Positions 1 to 5,370 of a stretch of 5,440 nucleotides of DNA are shown here, piece by piece. Source of the DNA: Spartobacteria bacterium (GTDB lineage Bacteria > Verrucomicrobiota > Verrucomicrobiia > Chthoniobacterales > Chthoniobacteraceae). The position numbers and the translations under genes are program-made. Position 1 is the first letter of the stretch, and every line of letters starts with the position of its first letter. The notes under the pieces are model-generated. The model was not told the DNA's origin, ran no database searches, and worked only from the letters and a program-made list of their open reading frames with translations. The stretch lies in contig JANXZI010000791.1 of assembly GCA_025355595.1 (NCBI GenBank), positions 1 to 5,440 on the forward strand, given 5' to 3'.

Positions 1-1
1 C

Positions 2-445
2 ACGCCGATGCACTTTCACGATTTTGTGCGCCTGCTCATCGAGGAAGTCGGGCCGCTGGCGGGAGATCGCGGCGTGACGATCGTCTGCGAAAACCCGCCT
101 CCCGAGGTGCCGCTGAACATTGATGAACGCCGGCTCGTACAGGCGTTTTACAATCTCATCAACAACGCCGCGGACTTCATGCCGAAGGGTGGCGCGGTCA
201 CGCTGCGCTTTGCGCGTGGGGACGATGAAATACAGATCGAGGTCGAGGACTCTGGCACGGGCATCGCGCCGGAGATTGCCGAGCGACTCTTTCAGCCGTT
301 CGCGACATTTGGAAAAAAAACGGGCACCGGCCTCGGTCTTTCGATTTGCAAGCGGATCATCGAGGCGCACCAGGGCCGCATCCGCGCGCGCTCGGAACCG
401 GGGCACGGGGCGATTTTTTCGATCATGCTTCCGCTGGCGAAATAG
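2..445 (+). CDS. Sensor histidine kinase, C-terminal HATPase_c domain (5' end outside window)
   Basis: This is the catalytic ATP-binding end of a two-component sensor kinase, which uses ATP to phosphorylate its own histidine before transfer to a response regulator. The frame is already open at base 2, and the first ATG (base 8) lies inside the domain, so the true start is upstream. Numbered from that ATG, the N box is FYNLINNAADFM (residues 47-58), the G1 box is DSGTGI (81-86), the F box is LFQPF (94-98) and the G2 box is GTGLGLS (106-112). A typical closing strand, GAIFSIMLPLA, follows. The dimerisation/phosphoacceptor region with the histidine, any sensor domain and any partner regulator lie off the left edge. 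The stop is TAG at 443-445. The domain call is secure; the signal sensed cannot be told. It converges with the RRM gene. Confidence 0.93.
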   Translation, partial: TPMHFHDFVRLLIEEVGPLAGDRGVTIVCENPPPEVPLNIDERRLVQAFYNLINNAADFMPKGGAVTLRFARGDDEIQIEVEDSGTGIAPEIAERLFQPFATFGKKTGTGLGLSICKRIIEAHQGRIRARSEPGHGAIFSIMLPLAK

Positions 446-458
446 GTGGTCGGAAGCA

Positions 459-490
459 ATGCCACGGGATTCTTCCGTGGCGTCGGGTTT
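459..490 (+). terminator. Hairpin after the histidine kinase gene, probable terminator
   Basis: GCCACGG (461-467) pairs with CCGTGGC (475-481). The stem can extend by a G-U and an A-U pair to leave a three-base loop. It begins 15 bases after the kinase stop codon. The following bases (GTCGGGTTTGTT) are only modestly T-rich, so it is a weak match to a classic intrinsic terminator. It may only protect the 3' end or act together with the next hairpin. Confidence 0.45.
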
Positions 491-496
491 GTTCTC

Positions 497-521
497 CGAG
501 GACGATCCACTGGGATCCTCG
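497..521. other. Interrupted stem-loop in the convergent spacer
   Basis: CGAGGA (497-502) pairs with TCCTCG (516-521). An inner TCC/GGA pairing (506-508 with 513-515) is separated from it by a three-base bulge. No T tract follows on either strand. It is one of several hairpins packed between the kinase and RRM genes, and its role is unknown. Confidence 0.35.
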
Positions 522-544
522 TGGCATCCCGATTCGCGGATACC

Positions 545-581
545 AAAACGACGGGCAGGCGCATGGCGTCCTGCCCGTCGT
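545..581 (-). terminator. Rho-independent terminator of the RRM protein gene
   Basis: There is a perfect 12-bp stem: ACGACGGGCAGG (548-559) pairs with CCTGCCCGTCGT (570-581) around a 10-base loop that can itself fold (CGC/GCG). Read on the minus strand, the stem runs directly into TTTT and then GG, the usual GC-stem plus U-run arrangement. It lies about 110 bases beyond the RRM gene stop. On the plus strand no T run follows, so it mainly suits minus-strand transcription, though the stem could also slow read-through from the kinase gene. Confidence 0.68.
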
Positions 582-593
582 CGGTTGAAATTT

Positions 594-633
594 CAGGGCG
601 CAAAAACCCTGCGCGGAAAATTTTCTTCCCGCG
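594..633. other. Two small adjacent stem-loops downstream of the RRM gene
   Basis: CAGGG (594-598) pairs with CCCTG (607-611) across an A-rich loop. Immediately after it, CGCGG (612-616) pairs with CCGCG (629-633) around an AAAATTTT core. Both lie in the 3' untranslated region of the RRM transcript. They could be 3'-end structures ahead of the stronger hairpin at 548-581. Apart from these and the neighbouring hairpins I see nothing else in 446-693. Confidence 0.3.
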
Positions 634-693
634 AAAATGTGATGCTCGGAGCGGCTAGCGCCGCACGGGAGTCAGCAAGAGTGCTGGCCGGGC

Positions 694-1140
694 TTAGTAA
701 CGGTCGCGGCCACCGCCGCCACCGCCGCCGCCGGCTCCACCGCCGCCGTAGCCTCCTCCACCACCACCGCCGCCGCCGCCGTCACGATAGGGAGGGCGTG
801 CGCCGCCGCCACCGCCGCCGCCGCTCGGGCGATCGCCGTAGCCGCCGCGGTCACCGCGCGGAGGTCCGTCGAAGGAACGCGGAGGGCGATCTTCTTTCGG
901 GCGCGCGATGTTGACCTGCCACTTGCGGCCGTCCACTTCCTTGCCGTTGAGGGCTTCGATGACTCTGTTGGCTTCCTCTTCCGAGGACATCGTGACGAAG
1001 GCGAAGCCGCGCGAACGGCCGGTTGCGCGGTCGAGCATGAGGCTGCATTCGGTGACGGTGCCGCTGGCGGCACAGGCTTCTTCAATGGCTCCTTCCGTGG
1101 TCGCCCACGCGAGGTTGCCGACAAACAATTTGTTGTTCAT
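694..1140 (-). CDS. Glycine-rich RNA-binding protein with one RRM domain
   Basis: This small (148-residue) cytoplasmic RNA-binding protein resembles the single-RRM proteins of cyanobacteria and other bacteria, thought to act as RNA chaperones, often in cold or stress. The RRM covers residues 3-80: RNP2 is LFVGNL (5-10) and RNP1 is RGFAFVTM (44-51), with the aromatic F46 and F48 that stack on RNA bases. A charged linker (81-106, with RPPRSF and RGDRGG) leads to a tail of glycine runs (107-113, 121-130, 132-135, 137-144) ending in RDRY. The glycine codons are a mix of GGC, GGT and GGA. The ATG at 1138-1140 is chosen because it sits two residues before the first RRM strand. No Shine-Dalgarno sequence precedes it. 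It is transcribed alone, divergent from the propeller gene, and ends at a good terminator. The family call is firm; the RNA targets are unknown. Confidence 0.93.
   Translation of the reverse strand: MNNKLFVGNLAWATTEGAIEEACAASGTVTECSLMLDRATGRSRGFAFVTMSSEEEANRVIEALNGKEVDGRKWQVNIARPKEDRPPRSFDGPPRGDRGGYGDRPSGGGGGGGARPPYRDGGGGGGGGGGYGGGGAGGGGGGGGRDRY
709..822 (-). repeat. Imperfect GGN triplet repeat encoding the glycine tail
   Basis: This 114-bp stretch is mostly GGC/GGT/GGA triplets, giving 29 glycines broken by single Ala or Tyr residues and one A-RPPYRD block. It creates long open frames in other registers (alanine-rich, arginine/histidine-rich) that are artefacts of the repeat. Length variation by slippage is plausible because several GGC units are in tandem, but the codon mixture would reduce it. 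Confidence 0.75.
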
Positions 1141-1406
1141 GGATACTGGTTAACTGGGTTTTTGCCGCAGACCGACATGCGACTCCGGAGAGGCGCTGAA
1201 CTGACACTTGGCAAAAACGCCAAAGCCTCACACTTATGTTGCTCTGGCGACTAGCAAGGACTGCCCGGCTGTCTTACGACGGCGTGGAAAATGGGCAGAG
1301 TTTGCACCTGCTGGCAAGCACGAATCGGTCGCGGAGCTGTCTTCGCGGACGGGCAGTGTCCCGCTGCGGCAGGAAAAATAATGCGGTGACAGCGCCGGGC
1401 TTCATC
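1141..1406. other. Divergent spacer between RRM and beta-propeller genes
   Basis: This 266-base spacer must hold the promoters of two divergent genes. The part near 1141-1223 carries the RRM leader repeats. The part at 1224-1406 is an open frame continuous with the propeller gene, but it is rejected as coding because it precedes a complete Tat signal peptide and has no protein-like pattern. An A-rich stretch, GGAAAAATAATG (1371-1382), could serve as a -10 region for the propeller gene, but I see no matching -35. No gene is supported here. Confidence 0.5.
1158..1223 (-). promoter_or_regulatory. Possible alternative-structure leader of the RRM gene
   Basis: On the minus strand, about 70 bases before the RRM start, TTGGC-GTTTTT-GCCAA forms a local hairpin (plus-strand 1208-1212 with 1219-1223). 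The segment GTTTTTGCC, made of its loop and 3' arm, is also perfectly complementary over 9 bp to GGCAAAAAC (plus-strand 1158-1166), which begins 26 bases before the ATG. The two pairings are mutually exclusive. If transcription starts upstream of 1223, this could be a temperature- or protein-sensitive leader. I found no convincing -35/-10 pair, so the transcript start is not established. Confidence 0.3.
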
Positions 1407-2651
1407 ATGAAAAAGCAGGCCATGCTCCCTCGCCGCACTTTTCTCCGCACGCTTGCCGCCGCCTCGCTCGCTCCTACGCTGCGTGCGCAAGATGCGGAAA
1501 AATTTCCGCCAGTGCGCGCCATCACGCACGGGCCGAAGTTTCACTGGTTCGCGTATTACGACAAATTTCAGTTTGACCCCTCCGACCTCTTGGTGCTTGC
1601 GAACGAGGCGGATTTCGAGGGCCGTTCGCCGACGCGCGATGAGGTGATTCGCGTGGGCATGGTGGACTTGAAGGACGGCGACAAATGGATCGAACTCGGG
1701 GAGTCGCGCGCGTGGAACTGGCAGCAGGGAGCCATGCTCCAGTGGGTGCCGGGCACGGAATCGAGCGTGATGTGGAATGACCGCGAGGGCGATCATTTCG
1801 TCTGCCACATCATGGACGTGAGGACGGGGAAGAAGCGCACGATCCCGCACCCGATCTACGCGCTGAGTGCGGATGGAAAATGGGGCGTGTCGCCGGATTT
1901 CCGCCGGCTGAACGACACGCGCCCCGGCTACGGTTACGCGGGCGTGCCGGACCCAAATCGCGACGTGCTCGCGCCCGAGGACGCAGGCATCTGGAAGACC
2001 GACATGGAGACTGGAAAGCAGTCGCTGCTGCTGTCATTTGCGGATGTGGCGAAGGTGGAGCAGCCGGGCGGATTTTCAAACGGCTCGAAGCACTGGTTCA
2101 ATCACCTGCTCGTCGCGCCCGGCGGGAAGCGATTCACTTTCCTCCACCGCTGGCGCGGCGAAGCCGAGGGCAAAAGCTGGAAGACGCGGCAGTTCACCGT
2201 CGGCGCGGACGGGCGCGATCTGCACCTGCTGAATCCGAGCGGACGTGTCTCGCATTTTGTGTGGCGAGACGCGACGCACATCCTCGCCTACGCGGGCTGG
2301 GATGAGCAGCTCTGGCGCTTCCAAGTTTTCGAGGACAGGACGAACAAGGCGCAGGCGATCGACGGCATGCTGCCGACCGACGGGCACTGCACCTACCTGC
2401 CCGGCAACCAGTGGATCCTGTGCGACACGTACCCCGATGCGGCGCGCCACCAGAAGCCGTATCTTTTCCATCTTGCCACGGGGCGCGTGCATTTGCTCGG
2501 GGGTTTCCATTCGCCAAAGGAATACACCGGCGAGTGGCGTTGCGACACGCATCCGCGCAGTTCGCGCAGCGGGGAATTTGCGTGCATCGACAGTCCGCAC
2601 GAGGGCGCGCGGCAGTTGCACCTCATAGACCTGCGACCGGTCACGGGATGA
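1407..2651 (+). CDS. Tat-exported beta-propeller (TolB/PD40-like) protein
   Basis: The 414-residue protein is predicted to be exported folded by the Tat pathway. MLPRRTFLR (residues 6-14, with the RRTFLR twin-arginine motif) is followed by a short hydrophobic stretch and a likely cleavage site near LRA-QDA (about residue 27). The mature part has repeating blade-like units, each with a strand, a D-x-x-T/D-G turn and another strand (for example MDVRTGKKRTIPH, KTDMETGKQSLLL, FHLATGRVHLLG), typical of WD40-like propellers. Histidine-rich conserved-looking patches are HWFNHLL (229-235), FLHRWR (245-250), DGHCTYLPG (325-333) and CDTHPR (379-384). These could bind metal or substrate, and a distant resemblance to oligogalacturonate-lyase-type propellers is possible but unproven. 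The ATG at 1407 is chosen because it puts the Tat motif at the N-terminus; ATG 1422 is an alternative. The 3' end overlaps the MFS gene. The exact function is unknown. Confidence 0.82.
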   Translation: MKKQAMLPRRTFLRTLAAASLAPTLRAQDAEKFPPVRAITHGPKFHWFAYYDKFQFDPSDLLVLANEADFEGRSPTRDEVIRVGMVDLKDGDKWIELGESRAWNWQQGAMLQWVPGTESSVMWNDREGDHFVCHIMDVRTGKKRTIPHPIYALSADGKWGVSPDFRRLNDTRPGYGYAGVPDPNRDVLAPEDAGIWKTDMETGKQSLLLSFADVAKVEQPGGFSNGSKHWFNHLLVAPGGKRFTFLHRWRGEAEGKSWKTRQFTVGADGRDLHLLNPSGRVSHFVWRDATHILAYAGWDEQLWRFQVFEDRTNKAQAIDGMLPTDGHCTYLPGNQWILCDTYPDAARHQKPYLFHLATGRVHLLGGFHSPKEYTGEWRCDTHPRSSRSGEFACIDSPHEGARQLHLIDLRPVTG

Positions 2652-3879
2652 GGCGCGCCGAAGTTTCCGCCGACGCGCGCCGCCCGCACAATCCGAGCAC
2701 CGCTGCGGCGAGCACGCCGAGCGCGCCGCAGGTGAGCCAGAGCCCGGCGGGTGAGTGGGAGTGAAAGGGGAGGCTCACCTGCGGGCCGAAGATGTTTGCG
2801 CTCGTCGCGGCCATCGCGAGCGCGCCCATGTAGCGGCCGCGCATCGTCTCGGGTGCGAGCGCGGCGACGTAGGCGGAGCGCATCGGCTGGCTGAGCATTT
2901 CGCCGATGGTGAAGATGGTCATCGCGCCGAAGAACATCCCCACGCCGCCGTGCAGCGCATTGATCGCGAAGCCGCCGCCGAGCAGCAGATAGCCGAGCAT
3001 GATCACATTGCGCGACTCGAAGCGCTGCGTCCATCGCGTGAGCGGCAGTTCGCACGTCGCCACGAGCGTGCCGTTCCACGCGAGGATCAGGCCGAAGACC
3101 ATCTCGGGGCCGAGGTGCCAGCCGAGGAGGTCGAGCGTGAGATTCCGCTGCTTGACCTCGAGGGAAAATGTGGAGCCAAACTGCTGGAAGACGAACGATG
3201 TGAGAATGGTGGAAGCGCACAGCGCCCAGAATGCGCGGTCGCGCCGCAGCACCGCCCACGCCTGCGACCACGACGCCTCCGCGCGCTGCACACGCAGGCC
3301 GTGCGGGAGCATCGTGAGCGCGATGATTCCAAATGCCGCCGTCGTGATCGCATCGCCCGCGAACAGCGCGAAGACGGACCAGCCGATCAGGAAACCCGCG
3401 GCGGCCGTTCCGCACGCGAAGCCGACATTGATCGCGACGCGCTGCATGGAATAGGCGCGCAGTCGCATCGGCTCGGGCACGAGGTCGGCGAGCAGCGCAT
3501 TGCTCGCGGGCATGTAGAAGCCGCCGGCAAATCCCGCGAGGAACATGAAGGCGGCAATCGCGCCGATTTTCTCCGCGAAGTAGAGCGAGAAGATGGCGGC
3601 CGCATTGGCAAATGTGCCGAGCATGATCGTGTGCCGACGCCCGAAGCGGTCGGAGAAATATCCGCCGAGCAGCGAGGAGCAAAACTGGCCGAGGCCATTC
3701 ATGCTCAGCACGAGCGCGACGGCCATCGGCGGATGCCCGCGGCTCGTGAGGAAGAGCGTGAGAAACGGCACGACGAAGGTGCCGAAGCGGTTTACAAACC
3801 AGCCCGCCGTGAGCACCCAGTACGCCCGCGGGAGCGAGCGCAGTTCGGAGCTGAGGCTGCTGGTCGGCGCGGATCGCAT
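2641..3879 (-). CDS. MFS transporter, DHA1/MdtH-like efflux type
   Basis: This is a 412-residue inner-membrane transporter of the major facilitator superfamily, which moves small molecules using the proton gradient. The sequence alternates hydrophobic helices and short loops, with about 12 membrane segments starting at YWVLTAGWFVNRFG (20-33). The family signature between helices 2 and 3 is GGYFSDRFGRR (72-82), and the second-half counterpart is APETMRGRYMG (342-352). Both resemble MdtH-type drug exporters. A basic central loop (about 195-215) separates the two six-helix halves. The ATG at 3877-3879 is preferred. The frame stays open to an ATG at 4002, but that extension is arginine-rich peptide coded by the spacer repeat. 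The gene is divergent from the glycosyltransferase and overlaps the propeller gene tail to tail by 11 bp. The substrate cannot be told from sequence; drug export is only a family-level guess. Confidence 0.9.
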   Translation of the reverse strand: MRSAPTSSLSSELRSLPRAYWVLTAGWFVNRFGTFVVPFLTLFLTSRGHPPMAVALVLSMNGLGQFCSSLLGGYFSDRFGRRHTIMLGTFANAAAIFSLYFAEKIGAIAAFMFLAGFAGGFYMPASNALLADLVPEPMRLRAYSMQRVAINVGFACGTAAAGFLIGWSVFALFAGDAITTAAFGIIALTMLPHGLRVQRAEASWSQAWAVLRRDRAFWALCASTILTSFVFQQFGSTFSLEVKQRNLTLDLLGWHLGPEMVFGLILAWNGTLVATCELPLTRWTQRFESRNVIMLGYLLLGGGFAINALHGGVGMFFGAMTIFTIGEMLSQPMRSAYVAALAPETMRGRYMGALAMAATSANIFGPQVSLPFHSHSPAGLWLTCGALGVLAAAVLGLCGRRASAETSARLIP

Positions 3880-3928
3880 GGGCCGCGATGGATGCGGATC
3901 GCGCGAAGCCTTTGCACTCACAAAAGAG

Positions 3929-3955
3929 GGTGCCAAGGAGCGCTCCTTGCGCACC
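3929..3955. repeat. Perfect 16-bp palindrome within a longer dyad
   Basis: CAAGGAGCGCTCCTTG (3934-3949) is its own reverse complement. The dyad continues outward as GGTGC (3929-3933) with GCACC (3951-3955), leaving one unpaired C at 3950. It lies 49 bases upstream of the MFS start and in the divergent spacer. It could be a dimeric-regulator operator, a cruciform/hairpin in the MFS leader, or part of a dispersed spacer element joined to the adjacent CTTCG repeat. Confidence 0.55.
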
Positions 3956-3964
3956 GCGTCGCCG

Positions 3965-4002
3965 CTTCGCCTTCGTGATCTTCGCGTCCTTCGTGGTTTC
4001 AT
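3965..4002. repeat. CTTCGTG-type repeat with 9-nt period
   Basis: Three tandem nonamers, CTTCGTGAT (3971-3979), CTTCGCGTC (3980-3988) and CTTCGTGGT (3989-3997), share CTTCG at a 9-base spacing. A further CTTCGC sits at 3965. On the other strand this reads ACCACGAAGGACGCGAAG. Similar ACGAAG-rich spacer repeats are, from memory, common in Verrucomicrobia and some other phyla and often give rise to false basic ORFs. Here the repeat extends the MFS frame (as KPRRTRRSRRR) and the glycosyltransferase frame, and should not be annotated as protein. Confidence 0.6.
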
Positions 4003-4055
4003 TTCCGCAGGACGGATTTTCTCGCCTCATCTGCACCGCGCGGCAGAGTGCGCGC

Positions 4056-5270
4056 ATGGCGGATTTTTTTCAGACCGGCGCGATCACCACGCTGCACCGG
4101 CTCGGGCCGCCGAATGTCGCGCGGATCGAGGCGGAGCTGTGCGCTCTTACCATCGCGACGCCCATCGCGCTCGTGCTGCCGTGCCATGTGCGCGAACTCG
4201 GTACGCCGGCGCTGGAGCGGATTCTCGGTGAGCTGAAAGGAGCGAAGTATCTGCGGCAGATCGTCATCGGCATTGATGGCGCGGACACCGCCGCGAAATG
4301 GAACCGCGCGCGGAAAATCTTCGGCGCGCTGCCGCAGGAGGCGCTGCTGCTTTGGAACGATGGCCCGCGCATTTCCAGACTGCTGCGGACGCTCGCGCAC
4401 GGCATCGGGGGCGCTGGGGCGGGGAAGGGGCGCAATGTATGGCTGTGTCTCGGTGCGGTTTTTTCCGCGGGCGTCGCGAGCGTGGTCGCGATGCATGACT
4501 GCGACATCGTGAACTACTCGCGCGAGATGCTTGCGCGCCTCTGCTACCCGCTCGCAAATCCCGCGCTCGGCTTCGACTTTTGCAAGGGCTACTATGCTCG
4601 AGTCTCGGACCGGCTGCACGGGCGCGTCACGCGGCTGCTCGTCGGGCCGCTGCTGCGTGCGATGCGGGACATCACCGGGCCGCATCCGCTGGTGGATTAT
4701 CTGGGGGCATTCCGCTATCCGCTCGCCGGCGAAGTCGCGCTGCGCGCGGAACACGCTCGCCGTCTGCGCGTGCCGCACGACTGGGCGCTGGAGCTGGGCA
4801 TTCTTGCGGAGACGTACCGCCATTGCGCGCCGCGCGCGATCTGTCAGGCGGAGCTGTGCGACAACTACGATCACAAGCACCAGAGCCTCTCGCCGCGCGA
4901 TCCCGCGCGCGGGCTGCACAAGGTGGCGCGTGAGGTCGTGCTCGCGTTTTTTCGCAGCATGAGCGGCGAGGGCGTGAAGATGGACGCCGGACTCCTCGAC
5001 ACGCTGTCTGCCGCTTACGAACGCCACGCATCGGAAGCGCTCCGCGGTTTTTCCGCGGATGCGATCATCAACAGCCTCGAATATCCGAGGGCTGACGAGG
5101 AACTCGCCGTGGAGACTTTCGTCCGCGCGATTCAGGAGGCGGCGCGCGCATTCATCGCTGCGCCGCACCACCGCGCGGCCGCGCCGGGCTGGGATCGCGT
5201 GGCGGAGGAATGGCCCGACTTTCTGCCGGCGCTGCGCGAGGCGATTGCCGCTGATCAGGGCGGGCGTTGA
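4056..5270 (+). CDS. gpgS: GT81-type glycosyltransferase, probable glucosyl-3-phosphoglycerate synthase
   Basis: The likely reaction is transfer of glucose from an NDP-sugar to 3-phosphoglycerate. This gives glucosyl-3-phosphoglycerate, the precursor of the compatible solute glucosylglycerate; the enzyme is cytosolic. The 404 residues follow the GT-A pattern: a first strand, PIALVLPCHVRE (36-47); IVIGIDGAD (69-77); the metal/sugar-nucleotide motif HDCD (147-150; D148 and D150); FCKGYYARV (175-183); HGRVTRLLVGPLLRA (188-202); YPLAGE (221-226); WALELGIL (243-250); and DNYDHKHQSL (269-278), whose histidines match the metal-binding histidine region of GpgS. The PLAGE and GRVT..L..PLL blocks are the best family markers. 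It is longer than the mycobacterial enzyme, with a helical C-terminal part (about 285-404). The ATG at 4056 is chosen because the frame upstream runs through spacer repeat; no Shine-Dalgarno sequence is evident. The expected phosphatase GpgP is not in the window. A mannosyl or other sugar specificity remains possible. Confidence 0.75.
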   Translation: MADFFQTGAITTLHRLGPPNVARIEAELCALTIATPIALVLPCHVRELGTPALERILGELKGAKYLRQIVIGIDGADTAAKWNRARKIFGALPQEALLLWNDGPRISRLLRTLAHGIGGAGAGKGRNVWLCLGAVFSAGVASVVAMHDCDIVNYSREMLARLCYPLANPALGFDFCKGYYARVSDRLHGRVTRLLVGPLLRAMRDITGPHPLVDYLGAFRYPLAGEVALRAEHARRLRVPHDWALELGILAETYRHCAPRAICQAELCDNYDHKHQSLSPRDPARGLHKVAREVVLAFFRSMSGEGVKMDAGLLDTLSAAYERHASEALRGFSADAIINSLEYPRADEELAVETFVRAIQEAARAFIAAPHHRAAAPGWDRVAEEWPDFLPALREAIAADQGGR

Positions 5271-5280
5271 GACCTTGGGG

Positions 5281-5370
5281 GAATTGCAAATTGGCATTGC
5301 CAATTGTCAGCCCGGCCCTGGCCGGGAACCAATTTGCAATGTCCAATGCCCTATTTGAAATTTGCAATTC
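5281..5370. repeat. Nested inverted-repeat element in AT-rich spacer
   Basis: ATTGCAAATTGG (5283-5294) is perfectly complementary to CCAATTTGCAAT (5329-5340). GAATTGCAAATT (5281-5292) is also perfectly complementary to a third arm, AATTTGCAATTC (5359-5370). Inside lie AATTGGC/GCCAATT (5289-5295 with 5299-5305) and CCCGGCC/GGCCGGG (5311-5317 with 5320-5326). GGCATTG (5293-5299) matches CAATGCC (5344-5350). These arms can form several alternative hairpins. Composition is unlike the flanking genes. It starts 11 bases after the glycosyltransferase stop, so it may also act as its 3'-end structure. Confidence 0.7.

Noticed and set aside
120..914. Plus-strand open frame of 264 codons rich in Arg and His
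   Set aside because: It runs out of frame across the histidine kinase, through the spacer, and antisense to the glycine repeat. The Arg/His runs are the complement of GGN codons, not a protein pattern.
672..1124. Minus-strand alanine-rich open frame of 150 codons
   Set aside because: It is another register of the same GGN repeat. The RRM motifs are only in the 694-1140 frame.
1224..1262. Possible sigma-70 promoter for the RRM gene (TTGCTA with CATAAG on the minus strand)
   Set aside because: The spacing is about 13 bases and the -10 match is poor, so it is not supported.
1236..1406. 57-residue N-terminal extension of the propeller protein
   Set aside because: It would bury the twin-arginine signal in the interior. 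The ATG at 1407 gives a normal Tat signal length.
2755..3978. Plus-strand open frame of 407 codons opposite the MFS gene
   Set aside because: High-GC antisense shadow. The composition is charged and repetitive (many H, R, E), while the opposite strand encodes clear membrane helices and the MFS signature.
3880..4002. N-terminal extension of the MFS protein from the ATG at 4002
   Set aside because: The extra 41 residues are basic peptide encoded by the CTTCG repeat and palindrome. MFS proteins of this type begin shortly before the first helix, as they do from 3879.
2393..4057. Minus-strand open frame of 554 codons in another register across the MFS gene
   Set aside because: Arginine/alanine-rich out-of-frame reading with no domain pattern. 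It crosses the 3' end of the propeller gene, the whole MFS gene and the spacer repeat.
3999..5303. Minus-strand open frame of 434 codons opposite the glycosyltransferase
   Set aside because: Antisense shadow without recognisable motifs. The sense strand carries the complete GT81 motif series.
5281..5370. CRISPR-like or tRNA-like structure
   Set aside because: The repeats are inverted arms within one 90-base unit, with no regular direct repeats and spacers, and they do not fit a tRNA cloverleaf.
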